12,633 nucleotides of DNA from an uncultured Collinsella sp. (GTDB lineage: Bacteria; Actinomycetota; Coriobacteriia; Coriobacteriales; Coriobacteriaceae): assembly GCA_900547855.1 (NCBI GenBank), contig URIK01000044.1, positions 1 through 12,633 on the forward strand. The letters run 5' to 3'. The notes beneath the pieces were generated by a model, which was not told the origin of the DNA, made no database searches, and was given only the letters and a program-made list of their open reading frames with translations. A program made the translations under genes and the position numbers. Below, in pieces: positions 6,415 through 12,633 of the stretch. Each line of letters opens with the position of its first letter. Position 1 is the stretch's first letter.

Positions 6415-7719
6415 CTACTGGTTGTCAGCAGCCGAGAAATCCATATCGAGCGAGGAAACGGCCCAGCCGATATGGTTGTCGGAGCGCACGAATTTGACGG
6501 TGTACTCCTGCTCGCCGCCCTTGGACAGCGATGCCTTCACCTTAGCGGTCGTCTCGGTCATGGACTGATCCATGCCCTCGACGGACACGGTGGCGCCCTG
6601 CGGAATCGAGGAGATGATCATCGACTTGGCGTCCTCGGACAGGCTCGAGGCCAGGCAAGACTCGGCCTTTGCGGTGTCACCGTCGCCGGCAGCCTGGAAC
6701 AGATCGGTGATAACCGACTCCTGCGAGGGGAAGCCAAAGCCGCGCGTGTAGGCAAAGCCCAGACCGCCCGCAGCAATCAAAATGAGCAGAAGCAGCACGA
6801 TGAAGACCTTGAGACCCGTGTGGCGATGGCGACGACGGACCTTGGCCTGCTTACGATCCTGACGGTCCTGCTGGACCATCTCGGACTCGGACAGCGTAAA
6901 GAAGCCGGTGTCCGAGGGATCGGGCATAAACTGACCGGTCGCGCCCGTAGGATCGAGCGGATCGACGGCAGGAGCGTCCATCGCGGGCGCCGGAGCCGTG
7001 GCCATAGCCGTCTGGGCAGACAGTGCGGCAAGCGAATCATGCACGCGGGCAAGCTCATCGGCCTGCTCGGAGGTGAGCTGGTAGATGCCATCGGCAGTAG
7101 CGGCGTTAAAGGCGTCGAGTGCGTCGGAGGGGCGGCCGGCGGCAGAAAGTGCCTGACCCATGCCGGCGTTGAGCGCACGCGTGTCGTCGCGGGGGCCGGC
7201 AAAGTCGATAGCCGTGCGGTAGGTCTCCACGGCATCCGCCGGACGGCCAAGCTTAATGAAGCAACGACCGAGCTCGCCAAGTGCGGCGGCAGGAGCCGGA
7301 TTGGCGCCGTCGATGGCAGCCTGACGGAAGGCAGTACCCGCGTTGGCATAGTCGCCTGACTGGAACAGCGCGTTACCCAGGCCCAGATAGGCCTTGAACG
7401 GCGTGGCATAGGAAGCATCCTGCGTAGCGGCAGAGAACGCCTGAGCGGCCGTCGTGTAGTCGCCCACGGCGGCGAGCGCCTTGCCGCGGTTGGTGAGCAG
7501 CGCGCCGCGCTTGCCGTAGGTACCGTCGTTGAGGGCGGCGGCATAGGCCTCGGCGGCCTCGGCATACATGCCCAGGTGCATCAAGGCGTTGCCACGGAGG
7601 TGATCGGCCTCGCCCATAATCTCATCGGGAGTCTTTGCCGCCCCAAGCATCTGGGCTGCAGCGGAAAAATCACCCGCGCGGTAAGCGGCGCGGCCCTGTT
7701 GGATCAGCTGGCTATTCAA
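6415..7719 (-). CDS. TPR-repeat protein with one membrane helix and a C-terminal external domain
   Basis: This 434-residue protein is not assignable to a named gene. Residues 1-235 are tetratricopeptide-like helical repeats (for example GRAAYRAGDFSAAAQML, GNALMHLGMYAEAAEAYAAA, GKALAAVGDYTTAAQAF and GNALFQSGDYANAGTAF), a protein-protein interaction scaffold. A Pro/Ala/Asp linker (about 238-270) leads to a strongly basic stretch KVRRRHRH (293-300) and a membrane helix (about 303-324). The basic side marks the TPR part as cytoplasmic. Residues 330-434 form a small external domain resembling NTF2-like/DUF4878 folds in style; that is a weak inference. The start is TTG at 7717-7719, with AAAGGGG upstream overlapping the stop of the cyclophilin gene 11 bp away, so the two are probably translated from one mRNA. 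Function unknown. Confidence 0.85.
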   Translation of the reverse strand: MNSQLIQQGRAAYRAGDFSAAAQMLGAAKTPDEIMGEADHLRGNALMHLGMYAEAAEAYAAALNDGTYGKRGALLTNRGKALAAVGDYTTAAQAFSAATQDASYATPFKAYLGLGNALFQSGDYANAGTAFRQAAIDGANPAPAAALGELGRCFIKLGRPADAVETYRTAIDFAGPRDDTRALNAGMGQALSAAGRPSDALDAFNAATADGIYQLTSEQADELARVHDSLAALSAQTAMATAPAPAMDAPAVDPLDPTGATGQFMPDPSDTGFFTLSESEMVQQDRQDRKQAKVRRRHRHTGLKVFIVLLLLILIAAGGLGFAYTRGFGFPSQESVITDLFQAAGDGDTAKAESCLASSLSEDAKSMIISSIPQGATVSVEGMDQSMTETTAKVKASLSKGGEQEYTVKFVRSDNHIGWAVSSLDMDFSAADNQ

Positions 7720-7730
7720 GGAAGTCCCCT

Positions 7731-8273
7731 TTACTCGTGAACGATCTCGACATGGACGATCTCGTCGCCGGCACGCAGCTGCGAAATCACATCGAGACCC
7801 TCGACCGTGGTACCAAAGACGGTGTAACCGGAATCGAGGTTATGCTGGGCACCCAGGCAGAAGTAGAACTGCGAACCCGCGGAATCGGGGTCCATGGAGC
7901 GTGCCATGGCAAGGGCACCATCGACATGGCTGTTGCGCGGATTGGTGGCAAACTCGCCCTTGATGCAGTAGCCGGGACCACCGGTACCGGGCATGCCGTC
8001 GGGGCCCTCAAGACCGGCAGCGACGTCGGCGCCGGACATATCGCGGGTATTGGGGTCGCCGCCCTGAATGACAAAGCCGGGCACATAGCGATGGAACTTA
8101 AGGCCATCATAGAAGCCCATCGTAGAAAGCTCGCAGAAGTTCGCGACATGAATGGGAGCGCCCTCGCCGTCAAACTTGACCTTGATGGTACCCTTCGACG
8201 TCTCGATAACGGCGCACTCGTCGCCGGCAAGCTGATACTCGGGCGTGTAGAGCTCTTTCTTAAAACCAAACAT
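7731..8273 (-). CDS. Cyclophilin-type peptidyl-prolyl cis-trans isomerase
   Basis: It catalyses cis-trans isomerisation of X-Pro bonds during protein folding. The 180 residues carry the cyclophilin core. FHRYVPGFVIQGGDP (60-74) contains the catalytic Arg62 with Phe67 and Gln70, equivalent to R55, F60 and Q63 of human CypA. GALAMARSMDPDSAGSQFYF (119-138) and LDSGYTVFG (146-154) follow. The position of the CypA tryptophan (W121) is Asn145, so strong cyclosporin binding is not expected. There is no signal peptide or lipobox, so it should be cytoplasmic. The ATG at 8271-8273 has AGGAAGGA just upstream. It is the first gene of a likely two-gene operon with the TPR protein and has its own promoter at 8313-8342. 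A ppiA/ppiB symbol cannot be chosen from sequence alone. Confidence 0.95.
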   Translation of the reverse strand: MFGFKKELYTPEYQLAGDECAVIETSKGTIKVKFDGEGAPIHVANFCELSTMGFYDGLKFHRYVPGFVIQGGDPNTRDMSGADVAAGLEGPDGMPGTGGPGYCIKGEFATNPRNSHVDGALAMARSMDPDSAGSQFYFCLGAQHNLDSGYTVFGTTVEGLDVISQLRAGDEIVHVEIVHE

Positions 8274-8312
8274 GTGGTTCCTTCCTCGTGCGTTTAAAGC
8301 ATATTTGTACGA

Positions 8313-8342
8313 ATTGTAGCAATAAGCATGCGCTTACATCAA
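8313..8342 (-). promoter_or_regulatory. Sigma-70-type promoter for the cyclophilin/TPR genes
   Basis: On the minus strand the -35 box TTGATG (8337-8342) and the -10 box TACAAT (8313-8318) are 18 bases apart, with 4/6 and 5/6 consensus matches, about 40 bases upstream of the cyclophilin start. The spacer holds an inverted repeat TAAGC-ATGC-GCTTA (plus strand, 8323-8336). A TGCGC...GCGCA pair flanks the -35 box. Either could be an operator. The rest of this 107-bp gap shows no gene. Confidence 0.65.
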
Positions 8343-8380
8343 TTGCGCACGTAGGTTATGCCGACTATGGCGAACTAATT

Positions 8381-9523
8381 TTAGGAACGCTGCTGCGGCT
8401 TCCAGGAGCCCACGTTGGCGTCGTACTGATTAAGCGCGCTGTTGCCACCCTGAGCGATGGGCGCCAGGATCTCGCTTTGGTGAGAACTCATCGACTCGCC
8501 ATCGGGAATGGCCAGCGAGATGTCCCAACTCTGGCAGATCACGTCGACGCGCTCATACATCCACTCGGCAAGCTGCTTTAAGTGGGCAATGTCGTCCGCA
8601 TAGACCGTATCGTCCAGGTACTTAAGGTTGCTGAGCTCATCTTGCGTCTTTTTAATCTGGTCGCGCAGGGCGTAAGCACTCTGCGACAGCTCCTGACGGG
8701 TGGACAGCGGCGTTCGGAGATAGCCGTTGTTAAAGGAATCGATGACCTCGCCGATCTGGTCCTCGTCACCGTAGGACACGATGGTCTGATAAAGACCGTC
8801 GAGCCTGGTATAGAGCTGATCATCGGTGAGCACGGTTTCTTCCTGGACCACCTCGGCAGAATCGTCTTGCTTGGTATCGTCCTCAGTCGCCTCGCCCTTT
8901 TGGCGCGTGGGGAAGGTCGTCTGCGCAGCCTGGCCAAACTGGTCGTAGAAGGCAGGCATGACACCCATGGGATCGGTCGTCACGAACCAATAGGCACCGC
9001 CGCAAACGACGGCAAGTACCGCGATGACGATGAGCGGCTTGGGGATATGACGCTTGTGCTTGTGATAGGCGTCCTCGTCGGGATGCACTTTGCGCTTGGG
9101 TTTTTGAGCATCGTCGTGCAGGGAAACGGGCGTGGGAATATCGACCTTGGGGATACCGAAATCCTTATCGAAAGCCGGCAGCACGCAGGTCTCGTTAGGA
9201 TCGGCGGCGTCCGAAAGAACCGCGGCAGCCGAGGCGGGCGCATGAGGCACCTCGGTATCGATCTGCTCTTGCGTTAGGCGCGGAAAGCCCGCCGTGCGGC
9301 CCGCTGCCAGGTCGGATGCGGCCGCGTCCTCGGAGAGGATACCCGGAGCGGGGCGTCCGCATTTGGGACACGTACGATCGTGCGGAGAAAGACGGGCACC
9401 GCAGCCCTCGCAGAACACGAACTCGGTGTGCTCGGGGCCATCGCCCGGACCCACATAGGCGTTGCAGTAGGGGCAGAACGAGGCACCGTCCTCGATAGTC
9501 TTAAGGCAATGCGGGCAGATCAC
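8381..9523 (-). CDS. Zinc-ribbon membrane protein with external helical domain (function unknown)
   Basis: The protein is 380 residues long from the chosen start. Two zinc ribbons are at the N-terminus: C3-P-H-C6 with C17-P-Y-C20, and C38-E-G-C41 with C52-P-K-C55. A disordered Ala/Asp/Pro-rich and then basic segment (about 60-160, ending KHKRHIPKP) follows. One membrane helix at about 162-181 (LIVIAVLAVVCGGAYWFV) leads to an external acidic, mostly helical domain (about 185-380). Start choice: the frame is open back to a TTG at 9553, but nothing there resembles a Shine-Dalgarno. The GTG at 9521-9523 has AGAGGA upstream and gives MICPHC, a typical zinc-ribbon beginning. The ribbons probably bind protein or act structurally inside the cell. 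I cannot name the family; it is not obviously an enzyme. Confidence 0.85.
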   Translation of the reverse strand: MICPHCLKTIEDGASFCPYCNAYVGPGDGPEHTEFVFCEGCGARLSPHDRTCPKCGRPAPGILSEDAAASDLAAGRTAGFPRLTQEQIDTEVPHAPASAAAVLSDAADPNETCVLPAFDKDFGIPKVDIPTPVSLHDDAQKPKRKVHPDEDAYHKHKRHIPKPLIVIAVLAVVCGGAYWFVTTDPMGVMPAFYDQFGQAAQTTFPTRQKGEATEDDTKQDDSAEVVQEETVLTDDQLYTRLDGLYQTIVSYGDEDQIGEVIDSFNNGYLRTPLSTRQELSQSAYALRDQIKKTQDELSNLKYLDDTVYADDIAHLKQLAEWMYERVDVICQSWDISLAIPDGESMSSHQSEILAPIAQGGNSALNQYDANVGSWKPQQRS

Positions 9524-9626
9524 GGCATCCTCTTTTCGAAGCAATTCAAACAATCGAGGTTAGAGCATAACATCGCCACGGCCCCACAGGAGCAAGGCAC
9601 CAATTCAACATCGCCAGGGCGCGTAG
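9524..9626. other. Intergenic gap with a 10-bp direct repeat
   Basis: These 103 bases between the ATPase stop and the zinc-ribbon start hold no gene. AACATCGCCA occurs twice on the plus strand (9569-9578 and 9607-9616), 38 bases apart. I see no convincing terminator hairpin with a T-run after the ATPase, and only a poor -10-like TATGCT for the zinc-ribbon gene. Whether the two genes are co-transcribed cannot be settled. Confidence 0.5.
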
Positions 9627-12350
9627 TTACTTCTTCTTTTTGCTTGGCATCGAGACTTTGATGCCTTGGGCGGACTTGGTCACGCGAGAGCGCTTGGCTC
9701 CGGTACTCCTCTTTTTCTTGGGCTGGGCCTGGGCCACGCCCTCGAGTGCGCGGGCCTCGGCCTCGCGAGCGGTGCGATCTTCGCGGCGCTGCGCCATGTC
9801 GGCGGCGACGCGCTTGGCAAAACGTTCGGCCGTCGAGCCCGTCGAGCTCACCTTGCCGCCACCGCGACCCAGGCGGACGCGCACACCGCGGCCAAAACCA
9901 GTTGCGGCATGACGACGACGCGGCCTGAGCGAATCCATCATCGTGGCGAGCTTAAAGAACACCGAGCAGGTAAAGACCACGATAACAGCCAAGATAACCA
10001 TCTGGCCCATCGACAGGTTGGCAATAGACAGCAGCTCCGGGAATCCGATAACGCCCACCAGGATGCCGGCGACTACAAACACAAAGAGCACCACACGTAA
10101 GGGCGTGAGAGGCTGCGAGATGCGCCAGATTAGGCTGACGCTCGCCGCGCACGACGTAAGCAGGCACATCGTAGACAGCGTGAGCTGGCTAAAGCCAAAC
10201 ACGCGCGCCACAAAGATATCGAGCGCCGCAGCCAAAATGACCGCAATCGACGCCGGCAGTGCACGCTTGAGTACGTTGCTCAAAAACGCACCCTTCACAC
10301 GAGCATTGTTGGGCTCCAGGCCCAACACAAAGCCCGGCGCGCCGATGCAGAAGAAGTTAATGAGCGTCATCTGGATGGGCTCGAAGGGGTACGGCGGCAG
10401 CGCGATACACAGCGCCGCCAGGCCCATCGAGAACAGCGTCTTGGTCAGGAACAGCGAGGCCGAACGCTGCAGGTTGTTGATGGAGCGACGGCCCTCGGCC
10501 ACCACGGCGGGCATCGAGGCAAAGTCGTTGTCGACGAGTACGATCTCGGCCACGTTGCGCGCGGCATCGGAGCCGGCCGCCATGGCGACGGAGCAGTCGG
10601 CCTCCTTGAGCGCCAGCACGTCGTTGACGCCGTCGCCCGTCATGGCCACGGTGTGCTCGCGGCGCTTGAGCGCCTGCACGAGCTCGCGCTTCTGCTGCGG
10701 GGTCACACGACCAAAGACATGGTAGCGGTCCACTGCGGCATCGAGCTTGGCCGGCGTATCGAGCGTCGTGGCGTCCACATAAGCGTCCGCCCCCGGCACG
10801 CCCACCACGCGCGCGATCGACGACACCGTACGCGGGTCGTCGCCGCTGATCACGTTGAGGGTCACGCCCTGCTCGTTAAAGTAGCCGATGGTCTCGGCCG
10901 CCGAGGTACGAATCTCGTCGCGAATGGTCACAAAGCCCACGGGCTCGGCCTCGCCCACCATATCGCCATCGGGCGTAAAGCCGTCAACACGGGCCACCAC
11001 GAGCACGCGGCAGGTATCCGCAAGCTCGGCGACACGATTCTCGACCTGCGAAAACACACGATCAGAGAGCACAAACTGCGCGGCGCCCATCACATAGGAG
11101 CCCTGCGCAAACGACGCGCCGCTCCACTTTTTGGAGGACGAGAACGGAATGACCGACAGCGGCTCAGACACCTCGACCGGGCGATCGGCGTAATAGTTGA
11201 GCAGCGCCTGGCAGGTCTCGTTGGCATCGGCCGAAGTCGCACGCGCGACGTTAGCCAGCGCAAAATCGAGCACCGTGGTATCGACGGGAACGGCTGCCTC
11301 ATCCGAGCCGGCGCCTAGGCTCACGCCCTCAACCGGTAGCGGATAGGTACCCTCGACCTCCATGCGGCCCGACGTGATGGTGCCCGTCTTGTCCAGGCAC
11401 AGCACGTCGACGCGAGCGAGCGTCTCGATGCAGTAGAGCTGCTGTGCCAGCACCTTGCGGCGGGCCAGGCGCACCGTGGCGATGGCGAGCACCGACGAGG
11501 TCAGCAGCACCAGGCCTTGCGGGATCATGCCCAGCAGGGCACCCACCGTGGACAGCAGCGCCGACGAAGGCACACGACCAGCCAACAGCTCGGAGAAGCA
11601 CCACGAAAGCGCGCTATCGCCCGGGGTTCCCGCGGCATCCCACAGCTCGCTCACACTCGAGGCAAACAACGCCAAACCGAGCGGGATCATGATGATGCTC
11701 GCAAAGCGCACGATGGCGTTCAGCGCGTTCATGATCTCGGAATTGACCTTTTTGACGTACTTGGCCTCGTTATTAATTTTGGCCACGTAGTTGTCGGCGC
11801 CGACATGGATCACGCGGGCGCGCAGCAGGCCCGAGTCGATAAAGCTGCCGCTCATGAGCTCGGAACCGGGCTGTTTCTTAATAAGGTCGCTCTCGCCCGT
11901 CAGCAGGCTCTCGTTCACGAGCGCCTCGCCGGAAACCACCACGGCGTCAGCGGGAATCTGATCGCCGCGCCCCAGGCGGATGATGTCGTCGAGCACGATC
12001 TGGTCCAGGTCGAGCTCCACCTCGGCACCGTCGCGCACCGCGATAGCCTTCTTAGAGGTCAGCAGCGTGAGCTTATCGACCATCTTCTTGGACCGCATGG
12101 ATTGAATGACGCCAATAGCGGTATTGAGGAACACCACAAACAGGAACGTCAGGTTCTTAAACGAACCGGTCAAAATGACCAGGAACGCCAGGATCACGTT
12201 GATCAAATTGAACAGCGTGCAAAGGTTCTCGATGATGAGCTCTTTGACCGACTTGGTCTTAAGCTCCATGTTGCGGTTGATCTTGCCGGCGGCGATGCGC
12301 TCCTCGACCTCGGCGGTCGAGAGTCCGCGCTCGATATCCATTGCTGCCAT
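9627..12350 (-). CDS. P-type cation-transporting ATPase, CtpE/Exp7-like
   Basis: This ATP-driven ion pump has 907 residues from the chosen start. The A-domain TGES is at 151-154. The TM4 motif is GMIPQGLVLLTS (274-285). The phosphorylation site DKTGT has D320 as acceptor. A nucleotide-binding KKWSG (407-411), then GDDPRT (503-508) and the hinge TGDGVND (571-577) follow, with about ten helices. TM4/P-domain wording (LYCIETLARVDVLCLDKTGT) recalls the CtpE/Exp7 group, some of which move calcium, but the ion is unproven. Calcium pumps usually have Glu in TM4 (PEGL); here it is Gln. A tail of about 100 residues after the last helix (808-907) is Lys/Arg-rich and ends SKKKK. Start options are GTG 12365 and ATG 12362, 12350 or 12341. 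GGGA seven bases before 12350 tips the choice, weakly. Confidence 0.9.
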   Translation of the reverse strand: MAAMDIERGLSTAEVEERIAAGKINRNMELKTKSVKELIIENLCTLFNLINVILAFLVILTGSFKNLTFLFVVFLNTAIGVIQSMRSKKMVDKLTLLTSKKAIAVRDGAEVELDLDQIVLDDIIRLGRGDQIPADAVVVSGEALVNESLLTGESDLIKKQPGSELMSGSFIDSGLLRARVIHVGADNYVAKINNEAKYVKKVNSEIMNALNAIVRFASIIMIPLGLALFASSVSELWDAAGTPGDSALSWCFSELLAGRVPSSALLSTVGALLGMIPQGLVLLTSSVLAIATVRLARRKVLAQQLYCIETLARVDVLCLDKTGTITSGRMEVEGTYPLPVEGVSLGAGSDEAAVPVDTTVLDFALANVARATSADANETCQALLNYYADRPVEVSEPLSVIPFSSSKKWSGASFAQGSYVMGAAQFVLSDRVFSQVENRVAELADTCRVLVVARVDGFTPDGDMVGEAEPVGFVTIRDEIRTSAAETIGYFNEQGVTLNVISGDDPRTVSSIARVVGVPGADAYVDATTLDTPAKLDAAVDRYHVFGRVTPQQKRELVQALKRREHTVAMTGDGVNDVLALKEADCSVAMAAGSDAARNVAEIVLVDNDFASMPAVVAEGRRSINNLQRSASLFLTKTLFSMGLAALCIALPPYPFEPIQMTLINFFCIGAPGFVLGLEPNNARVKGAFLSNVLKRALPASIAVILAAALDIFVARVFGFSQLTLSTMCLLTSCAASVSLIWRISQPLTPLRVVLFVFVVAGILVGVIGFPELLSIANLSMGQMVILAVIVVFTCSVFFKLATMMDSLRPRRRHAATGFGRGVRVRLGRGGGKVSSTGSTAERFAKRVAADMAQRREDRTAREAEARALEGVAQAQPKKKRSTGAKRSRVTKSAQGIKVSMPSKKKK

Positions 12351-12381
12351 AACACGTCCCATCACGTCGCGTCGGTATAAG

Positions 12382-12415
12382 AAAAACCGCCCGGACCATG
12401 CGAGGTTCGGACGGT
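12382..12415 (-). terminator. Intrinsic terminator after tRNA-Arg
   Basis: On the minus strand the arm 12404-12415 pairs with 12386-12397 over 12 positions, with one G-U wobble and one mismatch, around a six-base loop. The stem is followed directly by TTTTT. It starts 11 bases after the tRNA CCA end and so should terminate the tRNA transcript. It lies only about 32 bases before the ATPase start. Confidence 0.88.
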
Positions 12416-12426
12416 CTTACGTTCGA

Positions 12427-12503
12427 TGGTGCCCCATGTTGGATTCGAACCAACGACCTTCTGCTCCGGAGGCAGACGCTCTAATCCCCTGAGCTAATAG
12501 GGC
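12427..12503 (-). tRNA. tRNA-Arg, anticodon CCG
   Basis: The cloverleaf folds without mismatch: acceptor GCCCTAT with ATGGGGC (one T-G wobble), D-stem GCTC/GAGC, anticodon stem TCTGC/GCAGA around loop CTCCGGA, variable loop AGGTC and T-stem GTTGG/CCAAC around TTCGAAT. Positions 34-36 of the loop read CCG, decoding the CGG arginine codon. The discriminator is A, and the CCA end is encoded (12427-12429). It is 77 bases long including CCA. Confidence 0.97.
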
Positions 12504-12514
12504 CAACGTTTGGT

Positions 12515-12544
12515 ATTATACCCAAGTGCACCACGGGCTATCAA
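12515..12544 (-). promoter_or_regulatory. Strong sigma-70-type promoter for tRNA-Arg
   Basis: On the minus strand TTGATA (12539-12544, 5/6) and a perfect TATAAT (12515-12520) are separated by 18 bases. The tRNA 5' end is 11 bases past the -10 box, so the leader would be only a few bases. A T-rich stretch lies immediately upstream (about 12545-12560). Confidence 0.85.
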
Positions 12545-12617
12545 AATAAAAGAAAAAGCTTTGCAATTCCGAGGAAGACCTTGATTATCGACTTTATCCG
12601 AACACCTCCCACATTCA

Positions 12618-12633
12618 TCCGCACATGTGCGGA
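12618..12633. repeat. Perfect 16-bp palindrome at the contig end
   Basis: TCCGCACATGTGCGGA equals its own reverse complement. It occupies the last 16 bases, so its full extent is unknown. It may be an operator, a hairpin where assembly stopped, or a fold-back read artefact. Confidence 0.8.

Noticed and set aside
6379..7359. Plus-strand ORF of 326 codons opposite the TPR gene
   Set aside because: Gly/Arg/His-rich shadow of the Ala-rich TPR coding sequence; no independent evidence.
8343..8380. GCC-ATAGTC-GGC as a terminator for the zinc-ribbon gene
   Set aside because: Stem of only three or four base pairs and no following T-run.
9524..9553. Extended zinc-ribbon start at TTG 9553
   Set aside because: No Shine-Dalgarno upstream; the GTG at 9523 has one and gives a typical zinc-ribbon N-terminus.

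Overview
The window reads as one end of a draft-assembly contig from a GC-rich, rod-shaped Gram-positive bacterium. A Collinsella-like member of the Coriobacteriia fits best. This rests on GC-rich codon use, an actinobacterial feel to the proteins, a complete mreBCD/PBP2/RodA set (uncommon in Actinobacteria outside a few lineages) and frequent TTG starts. The taxonomic call is inference; no marker gene was compared. All recognised genes lie on the minus strand, so the biological order runs from high to low coordinates.

Region 1 (about 12350-12633): an arginine tRNA (anticodon CCG) with a strong promoter and a clear intrinsic terminator. The outer 90 bases are AT-rich and unassigned, and the contig ends on a perfect 16-bp palindrome. 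Region 2 (9627-12350): a large P-type cation ATPase, CtpE/Exp7-like, with an unusual Lys/Arg-rich C-terminal tail. Region 3 (8381-9523): a membrane protein with two N-terminal zinc ribbons, one transmembrane helix and a helical external domain. Region 4 (6415-8342): its own promoter, a cytoplasmic cyclophilin and a TPR/one-helix membrane protein, followed by a hairpin.

Region 5 (50-6299) is the cell-shape operon in the order mreB, mreC, mreD, mrdA (PBP2), rodA, then a truncated unknown gene. The gaps are only 9-21 bp, and Shine-Dalgarno sequences often overlap the preceding stop codon. MreB filaments, MreC/MreD, the PBP2 transpeptidase and the RodA glycosyltransferase are expected to work as one elongasome for lateral peptidoglycan synthesis. 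A perfect 12-bp inverted repeat sits in the first codons of mreC, between the TTG start and an internal ATG. It is the most interesting regulatory candidate here.

Bases 1-49 are not genomic. They are an Illumina P5/Nextera adapter with a readable i5 index and the Tn5 mosaic end, so the last gene is cut off and its apparent C-terminus is artificial. Most of the window is ordinary housekeeping sequence; I saw no defence system, mobile element or CRISPR array.
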